Shown: piece after piece, positions 54,812 through 64,000 of the stretch
Layout of the letters: every line of letters starts with the position of its first letter
Position numbering within the stretch: the first letter of the stretch is position 1
Source of the DNA: Stropharia rugosoannulata
Lineage: Eukaryota; Basidiomycota; Agaricomycetes; Agaricales; Strophariaceae
DNA: 64,000 nt
Assembly (NCBI GenBank): GCA_028532985.1
Contig: JANCIK010000008.1
Location: 2,914,001-2,978,000, forward strand
Direction of reading: 5' to 3'
Translations under genes and position numbers: made by a program
Notes under the pieces: generated by a model
What the model saw: the letters and a program-made list of their open reading frames with translations, nothing else
Databases searched by the model: none
What the model was told of the DNA's origin: nothing

Positions 54812-57798
54812 ATGAGCACCCCAGTCGACCCCAACAAGGCCATCCGCATCGCCCGCTTCTGGGCCTACCCGAAGCAGGTCCTCTACCTGCTGGCATCCTT
54901 CATCTTCCTCGTGTCGCTCTGCCATTTCCTATCCCTGCTCCACAGCTTCCTCACCCGCCGCCGACTGCACCCAGCGCCTCGTGACCCGAATGCCACGTAC
55001 CCCATCCGCTGGCGTCGTCTGCCAGCGGCACTGCTCGACAGTCTGCGAGCCGTTGCTTTTCGATACACCGTCGCCATCGGACCTTCATACACACTCAACC
55101 TTGCAGAGGTCGGACTGACCCTCGGATACATCGGCGTCCTGCTTTCATGGACGTTTGTCAACAGTGAGTACTTTCAAGTCCATTTGTATCTTTCCAATTC
55201 TGTGACATTGTTGTGTTCACTTGGTTATTTTCACCCTGTGTTTCGCACCCTTCGGATGTTTGATATATATCGCATCAGACCATTGAAATATCTGCATGTT
55301 TTAACCTATTGTCCGTTTAACTCCACGCCGAGAGCAACTGCATCGACGTCTTGTCGATGCGTCATCAGCGGATGATAATGCTATCCTTCGCTTCTTTTGC
55401 CAGCTGTTTCTTTCTTAATTCTTTATGAACATTTTTATTTCGAGCTATTACGTTGCATCGACCAATGCTTTCGTCGTTGCACTAGCTGTGTGATTTTCCC
55501 ACGAGGGAGTCCGACAATGCATGTATAACTTGCTTTCAAAAACGAGCCTTTCTACCGTCTTCGCTCTCATTCACCATGCGAGAGTATCCGAGCATCAGTA
55601 CGCTTTCCAAACAGACCTGTTCCTCTTCTTCCGATGATATTCACTTTATCCGTTATCCCGATGTATGTTCTGTTACTAATTGTTTTCCCACAGCCACAAA
55701 CCTTCAAGGAATGCTCGTCGATCCAAAGTACTATGCCAATCGCGCAGGCCTCATGGCCGCTTCGCAGGTGCCCATCATGACCGCCCTCGGCATGCGCAAC
55801 AATCCGATATCTTGTAAGTCTGTCTCCATAATATTAATGTTCTAACTCTAATGGTTCTCTAGTCCTCACAGGCGTAAGCTTCGACAAGGCAAGCTTCATC
55901 TCTACTCGACTCTACTCACAACTAACAGATGTTCAGCTCAACTACCTCCACCGCCTCTCCGCGCGCGTCATCTGTATTCTGGCATGGATCCACGGCGGCG
56001 GCCGCGTAGGTCCCCTGTCTATATGCGTTTGATTTCTCTCACTCACCTTGTTTTCAGATCACAGTCGGGTCAGTCCCATATATATCCCCTGACTCGCACA
56101 CGTACTCAAACTAAAATAACGGACAGGCTCGATACGGACGAGGCGATCGGCAATAGGTGGGTGCAGTGCGGCGTCCTGGCCGTATCCACACTCGCGCTCA
56201 TGTGCATCCTCACTGTGCGCCCCGTGCGCGCGAGGGCGTATGAGATGTTCCTCCTCGTGCATTTTATATTTGCATTGTGAGTGTCTTTTCATTGTCTTTG
56301 TTCGAGGCTAATGTAGTGTAGCATCTTCCTGATGGGCATGTTCTTCCATCTGCGCGGGAGAAAGTAAGTTTTCTCGGTGCGTTCTCTGATCACACACTGA
56401 CAGTCACGATGCAGCATTGTGTATTACGGCGCGTGGCCGTCGATGCTCATCTGGGGCGTCGACCGCGGGTTCCGCCTGATTCAGCTGGCGCTGTACAACC
56501 CTCTCTCGTCCTGGCTCCGGCGCACCGAGGATCAGCGTACGGACGCGCGGGTTACACTGCTCACCCCGCACTTCTTGCGCATCACCCTCGCCCGTCCGGC
56601 AGGGCTGACTGCGCTGCGCTGGCGCCCCGGACAAAGCGCGTTCCTGTCCTTCCCCACGCTCGGCGGGGCGCCGGTCGCGTCTCACCCGTTTACGATCGCC
56701 TCGCTTGATACCGTCGAGGAGGGGCAGCGCACGCTCGTCTTCCTGGTCCGCGTGCGCTTGGGCACGACTCTGCGTCTTGCGCGCTGTGTTGCTCCGGATG
56801 CGGCGGGCAATCCGACAGATGCGCGCCTCCCTGTCTTGCTCAATGGCCCGTGCAGCGCCCCGCCTGCAATGCAGTTCTTTGATACGGCTGTACTTTTTGC
56901 GGGTGGGTCGGGCGTTGCGTTTACGCTTCCGCTTCTGCTGGATGCTATTAGGTAAGTATTGTCTCCGTCTGTGTTTGTTTTGTGAGATTGACGTGCAAAC
57001 TTAGGCGCGCCTCGCTCGGGCAACGCGCACCCACGCGCGTGCTCTTCATTTGGGCCGTCCGCTCCCTAGGTGAGTTTTTACTCGCTATACAATTTTCTTC
57101 TCGTCTGATGCGATATTCGCAGCCCAATTGACGTGGATATCCGGTCTTCTTGCGCCCGCACTGGCACAGGCGCCCGCTGACCTCTCCCTATCCATTCTAA
57201 TCCACACCACAGGCTCGACCGCCTCGTCGTCCTCGTCTCTCTCCGCAGCCGTGGGTAGCAGTGCGTCTGAGGACGCCGATGGGGATGCGGATGGAGACGC
57301 GGACCTGGAGAAAGGATCGGGCAGTGGACATGCTGATGAGCTCGAGCTCAGCGCGGCGGCCGCTGCAAAGGAGCTCAATGGCGCGAACGCGATCACCAAT
57401 GTAGTCGCGAGCAACGGCGTCGATGGTGATCACCAACGAGACCTCGTGTGTGCGCGCCTCTTACTTGCGGACCAGCGCGTGACTGTTGTACGTGGCCGCC
57501 CGCCGGTCTCTGCGCTGCTCTCGAGCGAGCTGGAGGTTGCTGCGGGACAGGTGTCAGTTAGTGGTAAGTCAGGCATACTTGATTGGAATGTACGTTTGAA
57601 GCTGACCTGCATGTGGCAGTCTGTGGTACTCATGCGCTTGCGGCGTCCGTGCGCGAGGCTTTGCGCGCATCAAGGTTCGAGGATGTCTTGCGCGGCGGGC
57701 CCACGGTTAGTCTGCACGTAGAGGCGTTTGGGGACGCGGTAAGTGATGAGTTGAGCGCTATTACTGGTCTAGTGTTGATATGACTGCGTATCTAGTGA
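54812..57798 (+). CDS. Ferric reductase-like transmembrane oxidoreductase, copy 2
   Basis: Multi-exon paralog of the 39589-42116 gene, starting MSTPVDPNKAIRIARFWAYP. Haem ligands: LHRLSARVICILAWIHGGGR (His pair, 13 residues apart) and LLVHFIFALIFLMGMFFHLR (second pair, again 13 apart, rebuilt across an intron at about 56280-56320). FAD site GGAPVASHPFTIASLD; NADPH site VLFAGGSGVAFTLPLLLDAI. The C-terminus has CGTHALAASVREALRASRF and SLHVEAFGDA. A GTAAGT intron of 59 nt then precedes TGA at 57796-57798, so the stop codon stands in its own exon, as in copy 1. The middle variable loop before residue 500 is acidic (DADGDADGDADLEKG). Role: reduction of external Fe(III)/Cu(II) by NADPH at the plasma membrane. 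Large introns are at 55160-55690. Confidence 0.87.
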
Positions 57799-58316
57799 TC
57801 CTTTAAATATTTGGTTCCGCTGAGGAGTCCTACTTGATCTGCCTTGAGTCAATCTTTTTCAAAATGTATTGATCTTTTTTCTTTGTATTTCGGAGACTTG
57901 TAGTGGGTCACACCAGTTGAGGCTGGTGTTGAATCCACTTTAAAAGTGTATACGTAGAATTCTTTTAGAAGCAAACTGTCGTTGATTTTATGTAAACTTT
58001 GAGGATGAAAGAAATAGCATTGCACTCTTCAATCTGTTAGGCCGTTCCTCGTTTGACCTGATTTTTCTCACTCTTGCAACTTGCACTGTGAATTAAATGA
58101 TAAGCTGTTCTTTTAATAAGCTATGATTGTAGTAAGCTACCGATCGCATTATTACCTGACCTTGTGGCACATGCGCGGATTGTACGTGTAATAAGCCTGT
58201 TGAGTCTGTTTGTTCCAGGAATTGGCCAGAAGTACTAAAGAGGACTAATGATGTTTACTATTAAATGACACGATTGCAGATCTCTGCGGACCGGGGCGTA
58301 AGTATAGTTCAGAACA
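57799..58316. other. Intergenic, no gene seen
   Basis: Short AT-rich gap between the reductase and the EthD-like pseudogene; nothing supported. Confidence 0.5.
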
Positions 58317-58887
58317 TCATGATTTAAGCCTTCTCCGATAAATGTAAGGCTGCAGTTCCTCGTGCACAGTCCACCGGCGGGCTCCCAGGGGGGCATTAGC
58401 AAGCATCGTTGTGATCAGCGGAGCAGTCATGGACGCCACGCATTCCTCGACCTCTGTCCACTTGTCCCGGTCCGTGTCGTACAAGGCAAGGTAATTTGGG
58501 ACGGGGCCAGGGAATGGCGTGCGTCCCAGATCGGTACTGCCGACGAGGGCAACGCAGGTGCCCAGGGGCTGCTGACAGCTGCGCGACGTGCTCCCCTTCG
58601 TGCCACATGTTGAACTCGTCCTCGAGGTCCGGGCGGACGAGGAAGGTGACAGTGAGGCACAGGCACGCCGTGCGGGGAAAGATGGACTTGTCCCGTGGGG
58701 TCGCGTCTGTGCCATCGAGCGCTTTGTATGCGGGGATAAATGCGATATCAGGGCTTGTAATGTCATAAAGCGCGAGATAGGCGGGCTCCGCGCCGTCTGT
58801 TGCTTTGAAACGCACGGCTTTGGTGAATCCGGGGACGCTTAGGCGAGCCGGTCCTTGTTCTGAATCGTTATCATACCAGTCTGGAGA
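58317..58887 (-). pseudogene. EthD-like (dimeric alpha/beta barrel) pseudogene
   Basis: Related to the genes at 59597 and 62383. It begins with the exon-2 equivalent (DWYDNDSEQGPARLSVPGFT) after a plausible AG, but no exon 1 is visible upstream. After PRDKSIFPRTACL about 20 residues present in the other copies (HRRVYNKISTLEKPGEHTF and on) are deleted. Near 58560 the frame shifts: the matching sequence STDLGRTPFPGPVPNYLALY continues in another frame to the end (RRLKS, TGA 58317-58319). Missing first exon, deletion and frameshift together mark it as a pseudogene. Confidence 0.75.
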
Positions 58888-58950
58888 CAAACAAAAAAAA
58901 TCAAATCCATAAGCAGTAAGTACTTTTTCCCTCCGCATCCCATTCTTCCG

Positions 58951-59596
58951 GACGTCATAGCTTATATTATGATTCTATACTCATATTATCGTGACATCTA
59001 CTCCTGTCAAAATTTAAGATTAACAGCCCGCAAAGGACGCTGCTATATCTGGCTATTATTGTGTTGTTATTCATAGCAGTTGTTCAAATCTCTTCTATGA
59101 TTAAGGAACCTCTAGATAGCAATATTAGCATTACTGAAAAGGTGAACAATTTACACATGGTAGACATACTATAATTGATTAATGGGCTGCGGGGTTTCAC
59201 CTCACGAAGGTCAAACAGGCGTCATAAGCTATTGCTCTATATATACATCTACATAGATGTCTTAACACGCTGAATGCCCTGTCTATCATTCTGTTATCTG
59301 TATCAGTGTCATAGATAGAAATGTAGTCGGACCATGAACGTGCACATATAAAACTATCACTGTCAACAAGCTTACTATAGCACCAACGGGCAAACGTAAA
59401 AGAGAATGCAGGCATAAACCCTGTGGTGAAGGTGTGCTCACCCGGACTCTCAAGCGTGCCAAATCAGGCGCTCGTGTCAGCTATAATTGCTAAGAAAGAG
59501 TAGTATATTCACGGAAGTACAGTACATGAGAATAGAAACAATCATATCTATCGATCACGGGTAATTATTTATTGAATGAATTGGTATATCTGGAAA
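58951..59596. other. Intergenic, no gene seen
   Basis: AT-rich stretch with no supported exon between the EthD-like pseudogene and the next EthD-like gene. Confidence 0.5.
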
Positions 59597-60335
59597 CTAC
59601 AGCTCTTTGTCCAGGCTCCACCGGCGTATTTCTAGCTTCTCCGTTTTGGAAAGTATCCTCAGAGTCCACGGTGTTGTCTTGGATGCAATACACTCCTCAG
59701 CTTCAAGCCAGTCGTCACGGTCGGTGTCGTAGACCGCGAGATAATTTGGAATGGGCCCTGGGAATTCCGTGCGCCCTAGGTCGGCGCAGTGAACAAGCTT
59801 GTACCGCCTGCAACGAGCATATCCAGCTGCAGCTGACACCAGAGGGACATGCTCTTCATCATACCACTGGTTGAACTCCTCCTCGAGACCAGGGGGAACA
59901 AGGAGGGTGACAATGGTGACAAATTTGGTTGGGAATGTTGGCGCTTCTCCCCTGGGTTTCGTTAGCGTGCTGATGAGGGAGTAAACACGCTGGTGCAGGC
60001 AAGCGATGCGCGAAATTATGCTTTTGTCTTGAGTGCATGCATCTGCCTTTCCAAGCGCCGTGTAAGTAGGGCTGCATGCAACATCTGGGCTTGGCATGTT
60101 GTACAGTGTAAGGTATGTAGGCTCTACGCCGTCTGTAGCTTTGAAGCTCATAGCCTTGGTGGATTCTTGGACTCCCAAACGACTTGGGTCGAGTACATTG
60201 TTTCTATTCCAGTCTTGCTTCGATATTAGTTGCAGCTGAAGAGCCGTAAAAATTGTGCATACCGTTGAATTCGTCCTTTGAGACGTCTGGACCAGTCTCA
60301 GCGAGTACAAGTAGGAGGCCGATGTCCGATGCCAT
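59597..60335 (-). CDS. EthD-like dimeric alpha/beta-barrel protein, copy 2
   Basis: Two exons: the first from ATG at 60335 (MASDIGLLLVLAETGPDVSK, ending in FN before a GTATGC donor) and the second from about 60213 to the stop at 59597-59599. The family fold seems to be a tandem of two EthD/DABB half-repeats, each with a W-Y-[DE]-x-E-H-x-P motif. The second half is intact (NQWYDEEHVPLVSAAAGYAR, then PNYLAVYDTDRDDW). The first half has lost most of its motif (DWNRNNVLDPSRLGVQ in place of DWYDNEHGPARLGV). It is therefore expressed-looking but degenerate. EthD-like proteins are small oxidoreductase or decarboxylase-type enzymes or binding proteins; the substrate here is unknown. Confidence 0.7.
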
Positions 60336-60964
60336 GGTTGCTTGGCTACTTAATGTGGACTTGAACGAGGAGATACGCATGCAAAGCTAATTGCTTATAT
60401 ATTGAAAATCCATCTGTTCAACCTTGATATCTGCTACGGTGTTGCTCAAATGAAGGCATGGACTACCTTCCATGTATATGGCATCTATCAAGTTTAATTT
60501 GGCTAGAAGGGAGTCTACAAGTGTGAGAATTCCCAAAGGTCACTACAGGAAATGCGCACCTCTTCCAGCCGATCATATCATTCTTTTTAATGTCTGTGAC
60601 AAGGGCAATGGAATGGTGGCGGGTTTACAGTGGTCCCAACTTTTGATGAGAGGGCGGTTCTAAATGATGAAGAGGGCAAGAAGAGGCCTCGGGTTATATT
60701 ATAGTGCCACATTGACAGTATTACAGCTTGGACTGTTGTACTTATACAATGAGTACTAGTAAGTAATGTTAGGTGACGCGGTTCATTATCAAATGGTAGA
60801 TGATGGAATTAAGCGCCCGTCGGAAGCACAAATATGGAAGGCGATAAGATTTAATTTATCACGTGAATGGATCGAATCGACATGCCCGGTGTGAATGTCC
60901 ATTTACCGACTGTTTATATCCATTCCTACTAACCCGACATTCTGTCGCAAATACCCTACTCGTA

Positions 60965-62264
60965 ATGGGTGAACCGCTATGCATTGTTAGGGGATCTATC
61001 AGTAAGTTCTACCATCCTTCCGGGTAGTCAGGCGCTGACGAGCTGTAGACCACGACGAATACTTCCATGGTCCGTGAACACACGTCTACAACGATACGCA
61101 CAGCCGCCTTACTGGTGCTGTGCAGTGAACCATATTTCCCGCCCAGGAGAGACAATTGCGTCCTCAGGTCATGCAAGCCGAGTTGGTGGGAAGGGGGCTA
61201 ACCAGGCCGTCGCGGTGGCAAGGGCGGGTGGGAGCGTCAGGTTTTATGGTGCGATTGGGAGAGATGGGGAATGGATAAGGACAAGGATGGCTGATGAGGG
61301 TGTTGGTGTACAGGATATCTTGGTGGTTGAGGTGAGTGTTGCCCGTTGGTGCTTACCGTGAGTGATGGTAAAGTTATCATGTTTTGGCGATCTACTAGGA
61401 AGTAACAGGGCGCGCTATTATACAGGTCGACGAACAGGGAGAGAACAGTATCAGTGAGTCGGGTCCTTCCTTTCATAAATTTGTAATGAAGCTGATTATA
61501 TATACAACAGTCCTTTTCGCGGGAGCAAACTATAGCGACGCACACGAGCGTGCATTTGCAGCGAAAGAGGCCGGTTGGTTCCCTGAAGCGACGGTGATAC
61601 TGTTGCAGAATGAGATCGACGCCCACTCGACGCTGTATGCTATCGAGCACGCCCGCCCCGGTGCACAAGTCATCATCAACCCGTCTCCACTTCCCTCACG
61701 CGACGAGATCCGTGCGTTTCCATGGAGCAAAATCGCATGGCTCGTGGTGAACGCGGACGAGGCACGGGGACTGTACTCTGCGCTTGTCGAAGATGCGAGC
61801 TTAGAATCTGACTCTGCAGATGCGCGTGAGGTGCTCGCGCGTCTCACGAAACAGGACAAGCTGAAAGCGACAGGTATTGTATGCACTCTAGGCGGCGAGG
61901 GTGTGCTCGCGGCTGTGGTCGGGCCTACTGGTGGGGAGCGCACCGTTGTGCATGTGCACGCTGCGCCACTGCGTGGGGAGGTGCGGGATACGACGGGTGC
62001 AGGTGACTGCTTTACGGGGTATTTTGTGCAGGGCATCATGGAAGCCCATAAGGCAGGCCGAGCGGTTAGTGCAGCTGAGATGGAGCGCATCCTCGGCACC
62101 TGTGTGGTGGTGCGTGCATGGTCTTGTTGAGTTATCTGATATGTGAGATGCTGACAGATTGTGTCGTATTTTTGTAGGCGGCGGGTATGTGCTGTGAGAA
62201 GCGAGGGACTATCGATAGCATACCAATGAGAGAAGAGGTGATGAGTAGGCTGACTGTTTTATAA
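60965..62264 (+). CDS. RBK1: Ribokinase
   Basis: About eight exons. Exon 1 (60965-61001) encodes MGEPLCIVRGSIS. A tiny exon (NHDEYFH) and VNHISRPGETIASS follow, then the N-terminal PfkB signature GHASRVGGKGANQAVAVARA. Later exons: EEVTGRAIIQVDEQGENSI, joined to ILFAGANYSDAHERAF, then INPSPLPSRDEI and the second PfkB signature with the catalytic Asp, RDTTGAGDCFTGYFVQG. The last exon starts AAGMCCEKRGTIDSIPMREE and ends at TAA 62262-62264. Splice joins were chosen because each restores a ribokinase motif in frame. The enzyme phosphorylates D-ribose with ATP in the cytosol, feeding the pentose-phosphate pathway. It sits between two EthD-like genes with no evident functional link. Confidence 0.9.
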
Positions 62265-62382
62265 ACGGTTCTCTACAACATTTATTTACACGCGGTACCA
62301 TTGAGTTTCTCTACAGACTTCCACGGACCGGAATATAAGAATGGAATCGCAGTCAATTGAAATTTGGATGGTGTAAGCCCAG

Positions 62383-63110
62383 TCACTTGGGAGGCTGGAG
62401 TTCCGTGTGCAGCCTCCAGCGACGGGCTTCCCATGGGTTTTTCATCATCTCGATGGTCATTGGCGTCGTGAGCGAGGCGCGGAAAGCTTCTTCCTCCATC
62501 CAGTTATCCTTGTCAGTGTCGTAGATGGCGATGTAGTTGGGGATGGACTCGGGGAACTTTGTGCGGCCGAGATCGGCACTATCGACGAGCCTGTAGCGTC
62601 TGCAGCGAACATAGCCAGGCACGCCGGACAGCTGTGGAACGTGCTCTTCCTCGTACCACTTGTTGAACACCTCGTCGATCTCTGGCGGCGTAATGAAGGT
62701 GACGGTGGTGGTAAAATTGGTGGGGAAGGTGTGTTCGCCGGGCTTCTCGAGGGTGCTGATTTTGTTGTAGACACGACGGTGGAGCGTATCGGTGCGGGGG
62801 ACGATGTCCTTGTCGCGCGGGGTGGCATTGGTGTTGAGCGCCTTGTATCCGGCACCGAATGCGACATCGGGGTTCGTCATATCGTATACGGCGAGGTACG
62901 AAGGCTCCTTTCCGTCGGTGGCTCTGAGTCGGATAGCCTTTGTGAATCCTGGGACGCCCAGACGCGCGGGGCCGTGCTCGTTGTCGTACCAGTCTGTGCT
63001 GGGTGTCAGACGAAACATGAAAAAAATAAATTGTACGCACCGTTGAACTCTGCCTCGGAGACGTCTTTCCCGGTCTCTCCGAGGACGAAGAGGAGGCCTT
63101 GGTCTGCCAT
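62383..63110 (-). CDS. EthD-like dimeric alpha/beta-barrel protein, copy 3 (complete)
   Basis: Two exons, 63041-63110 (MADQGLLFVLGETGKDVSEA, ending FN) and 62383-62993, joined in frame to read NDWYDNEHGPARLGVPGFTK. It has the clearest family structure: two EthD-like half-repeats, one with DWYDNEHGP and LAVYDM, the other with KWYEEEHVPQLSGVPGYVRC and PNYIAIYDTDKDNW. About 226 residues, no signal peptide, so cytosolic. The end is RWRLHTELQPPK. Its start is only 107 bp from the divergent MAP kinase start at 63218; a TATA-like TATATATAA lies between (63146-63154). Enzymatic activity unknown. It is the best-preserved of the three local copies. Confidence 0.8.
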
Positions 63111-63217
63111 GGTTGGATGGACGAGGGGGATGTGGGGAGGCGGTTTATATATAACCGCGGGTCGGGTGTTGCCGAGGATAAAGGAAGCGAGCGAGTCCCA
63201 CAACCTCCGCCTCCATC

Positions 63218-64000
<783 letters not shown>

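Overview
The window is a gene-dense stretch of nuclear DNA from a filamentous basidiomycete, most likely a wood-decay or polypore-type agaricomycete (inference). The reasons are the many 50-70 nt GT-AG introns, the small intergenic gaps, a Plavaka-type DNA transposon, a mushroom-type P-loop GTPase family and basidiomycete-style proteins throughout. Bacterial features (operons, ribosome-binding sites, CRISPR) are absent. Exon models below were made by eye from splice consensus and comparison between paralogs.

Layout. 1-5130: two tandem copies of a major-facilitator transporter gene, the first cut by the window edge, with an extra copy of its last two exons between them. 5685-6804: a secreted expansin/barwin-like protein. 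7039-9288 (-): the ribosome-biogenesis factor Noc4. 10267-27723: three paralogous GTPase-like genes. Between the second and third lies a mucin-like membrane-protein gene split by an 8.2-kb Plavaka transposon (15601-23788). Both element ORFs are open, and removing the element plus a 2-bp repeat makes the split gene continuous in frame. 28406-30471: a divergent housekeeping pair, mitoribosomal mL41 and rRNA-modifying Tsr3.

30812-39446: four small secreted proteins with basic (RR/KR) processing-like sites, interrupted by the eIF2-alpha gene. Three of them (all -) share a Phe-x-x-Leu-Asp C-terminus and a nearly identical core promoter (TATA box plus a 15-bp GAGACCAGCTGA-type element at constant spacing). 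This is the best candidate in the window for a poorly described system: a co-regulated set of Kex2-type repeat peptides.

39589-57798: two ferric-reductase-like paralogs (one -, one +) bracket four more members of the single-pass, Ser/Thr-rich membrane family (+) and a CCCH zinc-finger gene (-). The membrane family carries a short coiled coil and a C-terminal PPxY motif. One member is truncated and one has an in-frame TGA. 58317-63110: three EthD-like dimeric alpha/beta-barrel genes (-), one of them a pseudogene, around a ribokinase gene (+). 63218-64000: the 5' part of a TEY-type MAP kinase of the Fus3/Kss1 class.

Overall theme: conserved single-copy genes (Noc4, mL41, Tsr3, eIF2-alpha, ribokinase, MAPK) alternate with lineage-specific tandem families that show duplication, decay and transposon insertion.
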